Origin: Ancylostoma caninum | Lineage: Eukaryota; Nematoda; Chromadorea; Rhabditida; Ancylostomatidae | DNA length: 64,000 nt | Assembly (NCBI GenBank): GCA_037903475.1 | Contig: JBAJFG010000280.1 | Location: 372,001-436,000 of the forward strand | Reading direction: 5' to 3' | Part shown: in pieces, positions 1-14,090 of the stretch | Numbering within the stretch: the stretch's first letter is position 1 | Layout of the letters: the number at the start of each line of letters is the position of its first letter | The notes under the pieces: model-generated | What the model was told of the DNA's origin: nothing | Database searches by the model: none | Seen by the model: only the letters and a program-made list of their open reading frames with translations | Translations under genes and position numbers: made by a program

Positions 1-3000
1 AACAATGAAGCGAAAATGAAAGCAACGCAAGTGAACATCCAGATGTCGATCGCTTTGATATAGGAGACTGGCGGCAACGAACGGATTATGTTACCAAACT
101 GGAAGTGAAAAACATTGGGTTACCTCTCCCGATCCAGCACGCGTGCAACCTACCTGGAAGGTTAAAGACATCAACGAGTTCACTCCCAGCACTATCCTCG
201 CCGGCAGAGCTTTCGTGTCGATGCAGAATGCGATCCACGAGATGAACACAGAGATATATGTGGGAAAATACATCTGAAATATAACAGCGCGGGAAATTGA
301 GTAAGTTGTGAGATCACACATAGATGCAAAACATAAACGAAACAATTTTTCATTGTTTCGATAGGCTAAAGATGGCATTATTCAGAAGTCAAAATACCTC
401 TTATATTACAAACACTCCTCTACGAGATTTTTTAAATTAAGATATCTGAAGATGTTTGTCATAAGAACAAATGAGCAGGTCAATAAACAAGCAAATAAAT
501 AAAGTAAATAAGCAAATGAATAAAGTTGTTGAAATCTATCAAGAACAACGTGCAAGTCTCCCATGCTGTCAATCAAACATAATACACACAACATTCTTTT
601 TGTTCCTTTTCAGAACATATGGACATCAACAGTTGTGTAGCAGACGACAGGATGGCTCAGTTACCGTTCGTACCATCCTAACCTCTGCTCAGATTCGTTA
701 CTATATGTCACGTTACTGTACCTATTTAAGCACGAATAATGCCTTAAGATGTATTCGAATTTGACTACCCGATCTTAAGAAGTGTTTATGAAAAACAGGA
801 AGCAATAAGGTCGTTGTGGAAATATAAAAAGGGGTGTAAGGCTTTTTTTGAATATTCGAACTCTTTGAGTCGGTACTTAAATTATTATTTTTCGGTTTTT
901 ATTCACTCCTTATTATCTCCTTCCCTGACCATGGAGAAAAATGAACCTCAACCCACCTGCAATATATAGAATCCATATCTGCGCTTGAATCTTAGCTCTA
1001 CGGTTAGCCGATACCATTCGCCAGCTTTGTACGACTGAAAATCACCAAGTACGCAACTGTCAATAAGTTGTACATACGTAGTCTCTCATAGAAAGACCCC
1101 ACATCGCAAGTGAGCCTCGCTGCTACGGACCCTTTTGACCGGAAGAATATGCATTCTGCAGAATTCCTCCGATGGGGCTAGATTCATGAAGAAGGATAGA
1201 TTTGGGAAAATCCTTCACGTTCAGCTAGCCAGTCCGAAAACTCTACGGAGGACCTTCTTCTTCTCTTCAAGTTACTTTTACGGTCAACTCTAGCTGTTCT
1301 ATAGCATATTGGGCAAAGATTCAGCAAACAGTGCCCGAACAAAATAATAATATGAGGAAGGCTTGAAAAGTCTTCGGAATGACAATGAAAACAAAATAAC
1401 TTGGGTCATAGCAATATTTTATTTTCTAACCGACTTCTCTTGAAGTTCAGTAGACTTGTACCGGTTTTTTTCTTGACTTCCCGTTCTCGAGCTAGGGTGA
1501 CCTTTGGAAATTCCAAATAACCGGATCAAACCACGACTAACTCATAGTTTGATCGGAATGTCTTCCTAGGCATATTCACCTTCGAGATGTAAAATACTAG
1601 AAAACCAAGGAAGCGCAAACGCGGAACCCGTTTTTCGAATTTTTTCAAAGTGAGTTCTTTCGTTAAGATAAAAAAATTAACTGCTACTAACAGATGCAAT
1701 AATCCATTGGTCAGAACAAACATTTCTATAACTCAGAAATCAAGAGTGGAAAACGAAGGTTTAGATTCTCTGTCATAAGTATCGAAGTAATGTTTGATTT
1801 AGTTGCGGGTTTTTCTGGAGTTAAAAAAAAATTGTGATCGCCTAAATTTCGGGTCCATCTGTAACTGAGTACAGTCAAAGTTGGTTCCCTTGAAAGACTT
1901 GCCAAAAGCTAAGCCTTCGTCAGGCCGATCTGATACTTTTAGACAATTCATAAGAAGGAGTCATCAGCACAGCAGCATGAGAATTTTTGCAAGATTAAAC
2001 TCCTCGGTAGTCATTTCGGACATTTTTCACATCCGTGAATAAGAAGTTTGTCAAACCAAAATTTGATATAGTGTCGAGGTCCACAGACCGTTCACTCCCC
2101 ATGTAAACGCTATATTTTTGCAGCATACTCTTCTTTCTAGAACTAACCAACCTCTGTATGCTTGAACGTCCGAACCCCAGAAAGATCGAAGTCTGGCAGA
2201 CTAATGTCGTCAAGTATCGTAACTGCTGTCGGCATCCAGTCAATGCTTACTGTAGCGGTGTTGTAAGAATAGCTCTCGAACACCTTAACAACTCACAGAA
2301 TTATGTATTTCTTCACTCCTTCCTTGTTTTCATTCAGTGGTCGAGATAAGGTTAAGGGAAAGAGCGAATGGGGGAGAAATTAATGTGCGGCCTTGATAAT
2401 CTGTTATGGAATGTGGTGATGACGATGAATAGCACAGGAAAAGGATATTACGTCAAGGAAAAAACATTAAAGGAAAAGAAAAACATTGTTTTGAATGAAT
2501 TAGAATGCGCCCTCGCTTTCAAAAATACCCATAGAAAGGCCAACTCACCAATGAGCACACCTGTTGGTCTATTGGGAACCGCTCTAGGTTCATCGAGCAT
2601 GGCGATTCCACTTTCACCTAAACAATTACCAACAGAGTTATCCAAACGAATAGATTGTAGAACTAGCGTATTCAACAAATACAATATCGTCAAACCAACC
2701 CTATAATTGAGCCAAATCGTTCCGTTTGGCAGCAGCATCAGCAGGACGTTCGGCTTGGGCGACATATGAACCGTGGTTGACTTTGTATTCACGATGCACA
2801 CGTTCGGTGACCACAGCATCTGCATTTACTACACATGTTATTAACAGTACTGCTAACAACATTTATCACATTGTGAGTCAGAATTATGAGAAATTTATGA
2901 ACAAATGATTGATTGAATTGATTGATGGGAATTTACGTCATTCTGCCGAAAAAAATTAGTGTTCACAGAGCAATGAAACTAATGGTGATATTCGAGATGA

Positions 3001-6000
3001 TGAGCATCAGATATTACTGATCTGACCAGCTCTTCCAAGTAGGGAATTTTCTGCTCCCACTGTGACACAGCAGTAATGCTTTACCAAAATGAAAGAGTTT
3101 AACTATTGGTTGAAATTTTGGTAGTATGTTAGGGATGGTCTTAGCTTTTCAAATTTTGACAGGTACTTTTTTTAGCTTTTTATTACACGGCTGATGGTTC
3201 AATAGCTTTTAATGCTGTTCAGTATATCATATATGTTTGAATTATCCACATGTAAGAACAATTTGTATTCAAGGTTGTACAGAGAGCGATTTTGCGTGTG
3301 AAAAACCAAATCAAGAATGTAGGTGAGCAGTTCCTTCAAGATCCTTTGCGAAAACTTCATTCACTATTTATGGGATTTACAAAGAAATTACACACTCTAC
3401 ACACTACCTCCAGTGCAAAACCCGGTTTCCTTTATGGCTTCCGATAAAACATCTACGTTACTACTGCCAAAACGTCGAAAACCGACGGTTGCTCCACGAA
3501 GACCCCTCGTTCACCGTCATTCTGCCATAACTCCATTAGAGCTGCCCGAATCAAAGCGATTTGGTCTCCATCCGATTTGCCTCGAGTAGATTTTTCGGAT
3601 GACCTACTGAATGTCAGGACAAACTTTCCGTCCATAAGTTTCTTCCGGGTAGTCGATATATCGATTAATGGCGCGAAATGATTCGGATCAGTAGTAGTGG
3701 AACGCGGAGCGACCGTCGTTTTTTCAACATCTCGTGAACAGTAATGTATTGCACTCTAACATCCAATCTCTCGAGTGAAAAATTAGATCTCTTCAAAGCT
3801 ATTCATACGCAGGATGTGAGATGATAAACAATTTTTTTCGATTCTTTCCATTAGTCCGCCCACTAAAACTTGCTAAAACTCGCTTACATAACACCCCCCT
3901 CGCTTCTCTTCCCATCCCCCAGCCCACCCACTCATCAAAGAAACAAAAAAATGAGAGCGAAAAACTTCCAACTTCCCTCTGGGATCACAAGATCTGGGCA
4001 TGACGTCGCCACACTGTTCATTTATACTTCTGTGCCTCAGGGATTACCATATGAGCACGATTTATTCAACTGGGTTGCTCTAAGTTAACTAACACCACCC
4101 TGAAACGCTTTCGGGACTCTGAAAGGTGCGTAGTATTGACATATCAGACAGAATAAATCGTGCTCATATAACTACCTGTGAAAGTTGAAACGAACATTCT
4201 TTGAGCGACCGATATTCATCGTTCAAATCGCGTTCTTCTTTATCCCCAATATCTTTAATATTACCTTGAGAGTTTTTCAGCCAGTCAACCTTATTTCCCG
4301 ACAGGTGACTGTCATTACCTTATTCGCCTTCCTCTCAGTGAGAATTTCCACGAACAGCACAACTATTTACAGGAAGTAATTACTGTAAAAATGAAGAGAA
4401 GTAAATAGGGAAGCAATCACTCTGAACTGAGCCTGGAAAAACTCTTTAAAGGTCCCATAAACTACAACAAACTGGAATTTCCCACACCGAAATCATGAAG
4501 AAGAACGGGTTGTTAAACATTCCGGGTGAAAATGGATCTAGATGAAGTGCCTCGTCTAATAGTTTAACAGAATGGAGCGAACCTTCTCGAAGCTGTCATC
4601 GAACGACATGTTGGCTCTGCAGCTGTCCAAGTGCTCGAACGCAAGGCGCTGATCGTGCCAAATTGAGCTGAAATAAGTCATATAAGCTTGCATCTGAACA
4701 GCTACAAATCATGATTCAATAGATGAAAATCCACGACGGAAACAGTGTGCTTAATTTTCACGAAATGTAAACAGTAGTTCCACGCAACTAACCAAGGAAG
4801 GATACAAGGGAGGTCCGATAAATCGTAATGAAATGTATGCTGTCAAATGCAGTTTTCGATGGTGATCTCAAATCCGTTTCTTAAGAGTTGTGTGGCTTTA
4901 CTCCAGTTTGTGCGAGGCAACCAAAATTTGGCTTTTTGGATATACTCCGGCAAAAGATCGCCGAAAATTGCCTAGATATGACCAAATTTTGGAGGAATTT
5001 TTTCAAATAGTTGACAAATTTGAAATAGTTTTGCGCATGTTTCTAGCAGAATATGACTCGAAAGACAGAATTGGCCAATCTAGACAAGCCGAAATCGTGC
5101 CACGTAACTTCTCACAGAAAGCTCCGCAGCAGACAAGGAAAACAGATTTGAAATCAGCATCGAAAACTGCAGTTGACAGTATTCATTTCATTACGAGTTC
5201 TCGGAACCCCCTAGTATCCTTTCCTTACAAGATATAGCGCTGATAATTAGCGTGAGGCCACGGTAGATAAAGAATCGCACAATGGGATTTTGTTGTGCAT
5301 AGATGGTACAGATGAACGTTCTAAACATTGGAAATCTCGGAAACATCCTCGGGCTCGTAACCAAATCTCTTTTAGAAATCTTTTCCTACCTCTACACGGG
5401 GTTTTTAAATCGCACGCTGCGTCATGGGAAGCGTGGGAGGAAATCAAATTCGACTTGTTGTGTGCTGATGTTGACAACTCTTCGCATCACTTTTTTGTGC
5501 CGCCAACAAAGGAACATTTATCGAGATATAAAATTGTAGTGTTTCGTTTTAAGATTTTTGGAGAAATAGTTGCCCATAGGTCTTTCCATGTTGTATTGAT
5601 AAACAAATAAAACTGTTATACTACATGAGTAAATACTAAATTAATGAAACTATCATACAACACGAGTAGGGGTTATTTTTGTCCTTTCCTTTTTTAGGCG
5701 ATTGCACCAACTCTATGAGATTTGGAATGAAAATAAATTTGAAAAATTGCTGTGCATGCGAGATATGTTGCTGAAGGGAGATCGGTCCGCTTCAGAAAAC
5801 CTCCTGACAATCAACAGTGCCTAATTTAAATGCAGTGATGGTACTCACCTAAACCAAATATCCGCTGAAAAGCTGTTGCTAAGCACGGAAAGCTCCATAA
5901 TATCTTGTACCGTAACCTCAACCTGAACCGGTACAGGCTGTGGCTGAGGAATCTCGGATCTGAAACGAGAAATTAGCGTAGGTGTGAATATCCTGAATTT

Positions 6001-6215
6001 TCTGGGTTATCCCACTAAAATTACTCGTATAAGAATTGATGAAAATTTAGTCGGGATTTTTTTTTCTGAAGACAGCGCCAAAACAGAAGCAACCCCACTA
6101 ACCTGCTATAATTTTTCATAAGAGCTTCCACTAGTTCACTTGGCGTAAGCCCTGACTTTGAGCAATGTGTGGAGGCCATTTGTATCACAGAAAAAATCAC
6201 GGATAAAGGCATCAT
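1..6215 (-). CDS. Cys-loop ligand-gated anion channel subunit (LGC/ACC/MOD-1-like), 3' end outside window
   Basis: A pentameric neurotransmitter-gated channel subunit of the plasma membrane. Nine exons on the minus strand join in phase: 6103-6215, 5849-5959, 4583-4667, 2700-2819, 2549-2617, 2152-2283, 957-1034, 154-273 and 1-98, giving 308 residues before the window ends. A hydrophobic N-terminus looks like a signal peptide. The extracellular domain carries [32 protein letters not shown] and [10 protein letters not shown]. The Cys-loop is C150-x13-C164 with FPID inside, followed by FESYSYN. M1 is [14 protein letters not shown]. The M1-M2 linker has PAR (about 260-262), the signature of anion-selective members. 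M2 and the start of M3 follow ([17 protein letters not shown]). No second cysteine pair is visible near loop C. The start is ATG-ATG at 6215, three bases after a TTTTTAG acceptor. Two introns begin GTTGGT and one GTTCGC. M4 is missing because of the window edge. The ligand (amine, acetylcholine or other) cannot be told from this part. Confidence 0.9.
4049..4169. repeat. Short foldback with 19-bp perfect arms
   Basis: ATATGAGCACGATTTATTC at 4049-4067 is repeated as its exact reverse complement at 4151-4169, with an 83-bp loop. It lies in the channel-gene intron between the exons at 2700-2819 and 4583-4667. It is probably a small MITE remnant. Confidence 0.75.
4792..5140 (+). repeat. Dispersed repeat family A, copy 1
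   Basis: About 350 bp, clearly related to 11887-12258 in the same orientation. Shared blocks include AAGGAAGGATA, GATCTCAAATCCGTTT, AAAAGATCGC and GAAAGCTCCGCAGCAGA. It lies in the channel-gene intron between the exons at 4583-4667 and 5849-5959. No coding capacity was recognised. Confidence 0.75.
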
Positions 6216-6226
6216 TTTCTAAAAAG
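6216..6226 (-). promoter_or_regulatory. Probable spliced-leader trans-splice acceptor of the channel gene
   Basis: On the minus strand TTTTTAG is followed by AAA and then the start codon at 6215. A strong acceptor directly before a start codon, with no in-frame upstream exon recognised, is the usual layout of an SL trans-splice site in nematodes. A cis acceptor with an unseen upstream exon remains possible. Confidence 0.5.
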
Positions 6227-9200
6227 AGAGGAGGGAAATTTTTGCTGAGCCTTCAACAAAATTAAGGACAGAACAATAAATAATTCCAAGCTGAAAAACA
6301 CGTAGACAAACAAATTCATCATAGATATAAGGAATACCGCGATTTGTGAGCTCGTAGAGAAATTTTGTCAACTCAGCCAGCGGAAACTCGTGTTGGCTGA
6401 TGCGAAAGCCATGCACTTTTTCGTGCATGTTGACGCGGAGAGGGGAAGAAAATTGATATCATATTGGTTTGTTAGATTCTTGAACCTCAATAATAATAGT
6501 GAAAGATCAGGCACTAGCGGAAACGACGCCGAGTGCAGATGAACTCAGCATTCAATCCATGCTGCTCCGCACAAACAGCAATCAGTCTGGAGATTTGGCT
6601 GAATTGAACTCAGCCAACGGCGTCGAATGCAAAGGTTGATTGGGTTACAGCAAGAGGATTCCTGCGGACAAGGAAGTTTCTTCTTCACTTTTTTATTTGC
6701 CGAAATATGCAGGCGCAGGCCAGGTCAGTTTCGACAAATCAAAGTTGGTCTGCCGCTGGCTTCTGGGGATGAGGAATTCTAGTGAAAAAATTCTAAAACA
6801 CATCGTTACTAGACTTGCCCGGTCTACCACGAAAATGCAGACATTTGAGGAAGGGCAAAAACTGTCACTTGAAGTAGCCACTTGTCCTCCCCCCCCCCCC
6901 TCCAAGTGTTGGAGAGGCTCCTATTTCTTCCAGACCCAGGTACTGAATTCCTGCTGCCATCGTTGTCGTCCTTCTCAATGCAGCTTTTTCACCTTATGTG
7001 GTTTTTAATACTAAGGAAGTTGCTTTTTCCGATAATTATTTTCTTCAGTTAATAGTTAATAACTTCATATATTTATTGATGACTGAATTTCTTCGTTTAC
7101 TTCACTTGAGAGCTCTCCGTCGACTTACGGAAACTGCGCCGGGTGATTTTTCGGCACAGATATGCACGCAACAAAGCAAACGACGCTTTGAATTTTCTTT
7201 TGGTAACCAGTCAACGACGGCGCTCAAAACACAAATATGTAAACATATAGGCTGACACAGTCCACCGATACCTTGAAAAATAGTTGTGATTTCATTTTAA
7301 TAGAAAAGCATACGTAGAATCAGTGGTAAGACTGATACAAAAGTGTAATAAAATGTTGATGTGAAACCACGACAAAATTATCGCGCAAAAAAGGTAAAAT
7401 CGTGAAGGAACTAAGTTACAAGATGTCTAAAGTAAACGAAAACTATAACACTGTGCAATCTAACATAGCGGAGGTGAACAATGAAAATCCTGTGTGGAAC
7501 CAATTTAGCTGAAACTTTTCCAGCAAATTCAATGTTCAAATCCATGAACGTTCGCGAGACTGCGCTAAACTAGCTGCATACCTAACCCAGTATCGAAGAG
7601 TTTCTGAGGCGAAAATCGGTGGATTTCATCCGAGAGCTTCGTCACAGGAACGGAAGGAAAAAAGAAGAAGAAAATACGTTGAGACCGATAAAATGCACGA
7701 TTTCTGCCCACAAAACTTGTCCATAGTATGAGCTTTAGGCCTCGGAAATGCTCATGAATTGTACTACAGGTGAATTTTTATACCTCGGGCACTTTACCCA
7801 TCATCAAAACATTTCGAAAAAAATGCAAAAAAAAAAAACCAAAAATTCCACTCTCTGGTCAAAACTTACATTCATCAAAACTTACATTCAATCTCAGGTA
7901 AGAAACCAAGAAATCCCTATAATGGCTATATATCCCTCGCAAGTCCTCGTTTACGTAAGTCTTAGCCGCTAGCACGCACAAGAACCTAATGATGGCGTTT
8001 GCACACAACAAAAAGTACGTGGCAGCATATTCTTCCTCGTGCCAAATAATATCAAATTTACTCATTAGTGACATGAGATGCTCACTTTGTCAATTCTTTA
8101 GGCAATTCGTCAGACCAGCGAGCTTTGATCAGCTAAAAATTATTAAATTGATCAGCGAAATTGGACGAAATGAGAAAATTAACGAAGCAGTAATTGAACG
8201 ATTAGGAGAAAATCGGGTATATAAATAGTAAGGCAAAGTGAGGACGGAAGTGCAAGATCGGAGGAATACATACAAATAAACATGATGGCTCCGTTAGCTG
8301 TACAGTTGGAAACTGCTGCACAAGAAATAAATCCAAAGTCACCCATTCATTCATCGCCGAAATTTTCCCAGAGCTCCAAAATGGCATGCAAGCTGACAAA
8401 ACTCATTCATACAAATTGGAAACACCTCAGGAACAGGATTTTCCTGGAGTTTCATTTGACTTCTTGAAGAGACACATGAAACGATTGCTTGTCTCACTAC
8501 ATGCATAGATTATGTTCGTTACCACACATATTTGCAGCAAATCCGTGATAGACAGGATATCCGCTAGATTGGGCCGAGGACGTGGACAAAAATGAGATCA
8601 AAGAAAAACCTTAGCTACACTCGAATGTCTGTGCATCGCATTTTAAATTACACAAATCCACCTCAGTCCCTGATCCTGACAAGGGAGCAAGCAGTGAGGA
8701 AAAGGAGCTAAAAATCTAGAAAAATTCGAAACTTTCACACGTTAAATAAATGTTGTATGAAGTTAACAAGCCTTTAGAGAGAGCTCGGAAAGCGAATGCA
8801 AAAAAAACCTGAAAAAGTTTGGGCGGTAACGCCCGCTATATTCAATTTACTCTTCTTTTCTTGCACATAAAAGGTTTTTCATTTTTTTTTTCACTCGACG
8901 ATATTCCAAACACAAATACTACAACCTGGTGAGAATTCTGTGGCATTACTCATAGATCTCATCCTACTGAAAGTGAGGAGCCGTACTTTCGTTAAAAAAA
9001 AGATAGAAAACCGTCACCTTGCGCTTTTGAACCTCCTCACTCATTTAATCATATAAGGTAGCAATCAATTTGCTCGTAAAAAAAACATATCCAAGCAGCA
9101 AAGGAGTAAGGAGGACAAGGACATACAAGAAATATGTGAAAAAAAAAGAAAGTCATGAATATAGACATCGCATTCACCGTTGAGATGTCATGTTATGCTT

Positions 9201-10448
9201 CTTTCACTTTATCATCTCAGAAACAATAGAAGTCCTGAGGTGGAACAAAACCGTAGAGTTATACATGAAGCCCTGTGAAATCACCAGCAAATCCAAACCA
9301 GACAAATATTAGGCTGGATCTTAGCACCCTTTAAAGGTAGCCCCCGATAGAAATCTTCGTGCCTAAGATATAGCTACAGAGTTCCTCGAGATGACAAGCA
9401 GGAAGCCATAGCTTCACTGAATAATCCGGAAAAGTAGCATGGATGGCATAGGATGAAAATTTTGCGAACAAGTTTTTCAGTACGGAAAGAATGGATGGAG
9501 TTTAAAAAATGGCCTACTTCTGCTATGGTAAAATTCATCTAGCGGATGAGAGACTCTATTCTCTTATGTTTTGGGAATGCTGATGCTTTCATGGGTGGAA
9601 CTTTCGTGGAGTTTTGATACCATCTTCATCTTCAGACTACGAAGCTCTGCAAATCTTGGACGTAGAAACTAATATATTTGCTGCTAATAAGTAGAGGGAA
9701 GTAGACGTCGTATAGTCATGACCATCTAAAACGATGTATTCACTTCGTCTCGCTTTACTCATTATTGTGCACCGCCATCGCCCACAGGTTGAGTACAAGC
9801 ATAAATATGCACTTTTCTGTGCAGGGTATAAATAGGAAGAACTCTTCATCAAAGAACACAAATCTTCTTCAGAATATTGAGCATAAGAGAGCAAAGATAT
9901 GTTGAGTCAGAACTCCGTCTGAATTATGAATGAAAAAAAGAGGCCCAGATCAGATAGATCAGAAGAAAGAATCCAGATTTAGAGATCTTCGAAGACTTCA
10001 AGAATCCTGATTCCTAATCTTTTTTTTCTGCTGTGGAATTTCAATGCTATCGCGAATGTAAAGATTCGTCCGAAGCTGGAGATAAGCTAGTGTCTCCCGG
10101 ACTAGTATTATTTTTTTGTGAATTTTAGATGCCATTGCGATGCCAATGTCACGATGAATTTCTGTCAGATCGTACATTCATGCTTTCGCGTGTCTAGGAA
10201 TAGAATAATCACTAATAATCGATATAATGGAATGATCGATAATAATCGATATAATGGAATAATCGGATAGGAATAATCGCTTCGATTTCGAAATTCTACC
10301 TTTTTTTGGAGTCACAATCTCGGATCCCCTAGCGAAACTACACGCTAAATACAGCTAAGAAACATCTTGCTCTTTGTAAGTGATTCGAATTTTCGACTCT
10401 CCCTATTTTTCTCGCTCTCTATTGCAGTTCTGTTTGGAGAGGTTGCAC

Positions 10449-10610
10449 GAGATACGTTCCCCAACCACGGCCAGAGCTTGCCGCGCACCGCGAGTCCTCT
10501 CGCTCTCTGCGTCTCTCATTACTAACGGGTCCCTGTACTGCCTCCACCCATCCTCCTGTCTATGCTCTAGCCCCGCGGGGCCGCCGCAGCGCAGGTGGGG
10601 AACGTATCTC
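10449..10610. repeat. GC-rich foldback element with 15-bp inverted ends
   Basis: GAGATACGTTCCCCA at 10449-10463 is matched by its exact reverse complement at 10596-10610. The 132-bp interior is much richer in G+C than its surroundings. Probably a MITE. No target duplication was established. Confidence 0.65.
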
Positions 10611-11886
10611 ATGTAATCGTTTGGAGAATGCTTTTCATCTGAAATTTCAAAAATGACTCCAGTCTAGCTTTTTTGATAATGACATGTTGAGCAGCTGTCG
10701 AGCAATGATGTGATGAAAAGAGGTAAAGAGAAAGATGGAAGCAGACTGTTTAAATGCGATGAAAATGATAGACTGCAGATAACTGAAACAAGGAAATGAA
10801 GGATGGAAAACTACGGGGAGCTGGTAATACTTTCACGACTTGAATTGAAAAAAAAACAGAATTTGATGCAGTATCAAAGAGAATTTTTGAAAATTTGAAA
10901 TTCTAGAGGATTTGATCCTTGAAATTGTAGCTTTACTCAGTTTAGCAATAGATAAAATCCTAACAAAAACCGAACAGAAAAAGATCGCTGGCAGTCGATG
11001 AAGTAGCACTGGCAACACATCACTGAAACGCGATACTCCGCTTTTAGGAGGTGATAAACCATGTTATTGAGAGGAAGAAGAGTAATTACGTATTTCTGCC
11101 CAGAATTGCAATAATAAACAAGCAGATGAACCTCGCGACCACCACACATCCGAAAACCTACGCGAAGAGGGTCCTATACCTCTCGAAATCTATCCAGGTC
11201 TGGCTCGGATGTCACTTTGATCTCCTACATTCCTCGCGAACAGCGAAAAAGTTCCGGTGACAAAATTGCCTCAATCTTACAAGCTCAGACACTCAATGCC
11301 ACAGAGGAAAAAACAAGGAACTAGAGCTTGGAAATGCACCATATGGAAATTCAGAGAGACGTTCTGTTCCATACTGATCTCAGGAATGAGATACTCCGCC
11401 CAGAAGTTGCTAAAACGGTGACTGAGCAGCAAATTCGCTGCCTGCAAATAATGGCGTGGTAAATATGTGAGTGGTGGCATTTCCGGCGTTGGCAGAAAAT
11501 ACCGGAAATGCAACGGGGGTTTGACTGGATCGCGTTCGACTGTGACGGCGATTTCTGACATAGATAGATTTTGCAGGAGCTGCTTACTAATAAACGATAG
11601 TTTTTAGACAACAAAAAAAAAAAGAATTTCATAGTGTTGTCGGTAGCATGCAAACACTTCAGGAAAGCTTCCGAGGCACCGTAAAGTTTCGAAAGGCAAA
11701 GTGAAATCCTTGAAAGGATAAGCCTAGCTCGCGAGCAGATGATTAATACATACGCCAAGTAGAGCGGAGATGCTCGGCAGATGCCTCCATGATGACGTCC
11801 GTGTCATTTTTGGCTTCCAACAAGAGATTATTTGATCATCAGGTCACTCACACTTTGCAGGGATTTTTGAGTTTTGATGTCGCTGA

Positions 11887-12258
11887 CTAAGGAAGGATAG
11901 GGTCCGGCATTTTGTAAAGAGATGTATACTGCCAAGTACAGTTCTTGACGTTGATCTCAAATCCGTTTAGCTTATCTGCTGCGGAGCACTCTATGAAGAG
12001 TTACACGGCATAATTAGAGTTTGCGCAAGACAGCCTAAATTTGGCTTCTAAGATGTATTTCGCTAAAAGATCGCTGGAAATCACCCGAATTTAATCACGC
12101 TCCGGAAACATGAATCAGTTTCAATTCATCTAAATGTATGAGGTGGCTCTATGTAGAGCATATTCTGAACAGAATATAACTCGGAAGTCAAATTTAGGCG
12201 CTTTGGACATGCCGAATCATGCCGCCGTAACTTTTCACTGAAAGCTCCGCAGCAGATC
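11887..12258 (+). repeat. Dispersed repeat family A, copy 2
   Basis: A diverged direct copy of the repeat at 4792-5140. Shared blocks are AAGGAAGGATA, GATCTCAAATCCGTTT, AAAAGATCGC and GAAAGCTCCGCAGCAGA, in the same order. Roughly 370 bp with small indels relative to copy 1. Confidence 0.75.
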
Positions 12259-13857
12259 CTTGGTGAGACAATTCTTGAATATCCTTAAACACCTTCGTAT
12301 ATAACACAATATCCTCTCTTCTGTCGTGCTCAGCCCCACACATCAGTATATTTTTTCCCAGAATCAGCCACCTCACCTGAAGCTAAACATCAGCTCATCA
12401 ATGTCATGAATTAGTCTTGAATTTGCTCATTACCTTGTGAAGTATACGATGAAAATCTTCTGCTAAGGTATTAAATGCGATGGAAAAGAATAAAAGAACT
12501 TTGCTTCAGCCATCTGTCCTAAATTCTTCCAACTATCAATCGTTCGAGGTGCGTAGTAAACTTCTGAAGCAGTGCCTGCTCCTCATTGATAACCCAGTCA
12601 TAATCAGGTGGGTTGCTAGATAGGAATGAGTTTCTCGTCGGCTTTTCTTACCGCTTTCCCCTCTTGTCCACGATGGAACACCTCCAGCTTCGATGAAATA
12701 GTCAAAGCCTGTGCTCAGGCAACAGACATGTTCTAGACCGAATGAATGAATTCGATTCTTTTCCTACATTCGACCGAATAAATTAATAGGAGTTGAAACG
12801 AAAAAAAAAAATCCCTTACAAGTTGATGAGCTCTAACAGCTGCATAGATTTCCTCTACCTCAAATCATGCTCGCCACGCCTTTGGCTGCCTTGTAACGAG
12901 ATGAAATAGCAAAAAAATTAATGCATGACTAAACAAGCGAGCGAAATTCGAATAGGACTCGAGCACTTCGCCTCGCTTGATTAACTTCTGGAATTCTAGG
13001 CCCTGTGAGAGTAGATGCACGAGTCCTCTGAGCGCGAATGAAGGCAGGATAACTAGGGTTGCGGTTGGATTCTTCAATGTGACCCCACCCCTCCTCGCAT
13101 TCTCGAACATCCTCGAGCCAAAATAAACTTGTTTGAACATTTCCTCAGGGTTCAAGCCCTTCCCTGAAGTGAATTTTTCAATACTCTCGGAAGAAATCCA
13201 AAATCAGCTCATAAGAGTGACGGAGAGTTGTCGACACAACAACTTACTACCTACCCTTTTGATTTCTCGTGTACTTAACGATGTCCCAGGTTAGGCTAAG
13301 CTAGTTAGGTTAGGTTTGGCTTACGTCCAATATGACAAAAACAATACATTTGCAGGCAGAGTAATCCTTCGGCTCTGCACCTACAACAAGTATGCGAAAT
13401 AATTTCAAAATTTGATATCAACAATAAAAAGAAACTTGGGAAGAGGGAAATTTAATCTGCAATCCAGAAACTTTCCAGATGGCATTTTTCCAGTCTATAA
13501 ATTTATATTTGTGTTCTTTCTTGAAAAGATTCATTATAAAAACCAGCAGTAATGTTATTTTCAGAAATTATTGTTAGATAGCAAGATAGTTCGGTAGGGA
13601 TTGCCATGGCGGCAGAAACAAAATTCTACAAAGGTGAAGAAGAAGGGGCCGGGCCTGTTGTTGTCATGTTAAAATGACCAACAACTGACATCGTGAAATA
13701 TTACTTATCTTCAAAAGGATAATTAGATTAGCAATAAGAGAGCATGAACACTGGAAAGAAGAATGGGGGAGAAGAAAGGGAGGTTTCTCCAAGTAAAAAA
13801 CGATTTATGCTGCTGGAATCGCGGAAATAATACCGTTCTAAGGCTAGTTTTTATAAT

Positions 13858-14090
13858 TAAGACCGAATAAAAACCGAACAACTCAATCCAATTGATTACT
13901 TACTTAGAACTAGATCCGAAGAATTGAAATGTTTTGAAAAAAGAGAGACCCCAATGCCTTCCTATCATTACTAAGGTTTGCATGGCTCCCTCTTCAAACA
14001 TCCAAACTATAGGCGTATTCGAAATCGAATTTTCGAGTTTTGAATAAATCAATAGGTATCTGATACATGGTTCGGTACGTGTACTAATTT
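13858..14090 (+). repeat. Dispersed repeat family B, copy 1
   Basis: About 230 bp beginning GACCGAATAAAAACCGAA and ending near AATAAATCAATAGGTA. Related copies in the same orientation occur at about 18420-18630 and 30262-30490, all sharing ACTAG(A/C)TCCGAA, AGAGA(G)(G)GACC and the AT-rich tail. No open frame is conserved between copies. Confidence 0.75.

Noticed and set aside
7989..8228. 79-codon frame with a helical-looking C-terminus (EIGRNEKINEAVIERLGENR)
   Set aside because: A TTCTTTAG precedes the suggestive part, but no donor, partner exon or family was found. It is too weak to call.
13140..13165. GGGTTCAAGCCC resembling a tRNA T-arm
   Set aside because: No anticodon arm, D-arm or acceptor stem can be formed with the upstream 60 bases.
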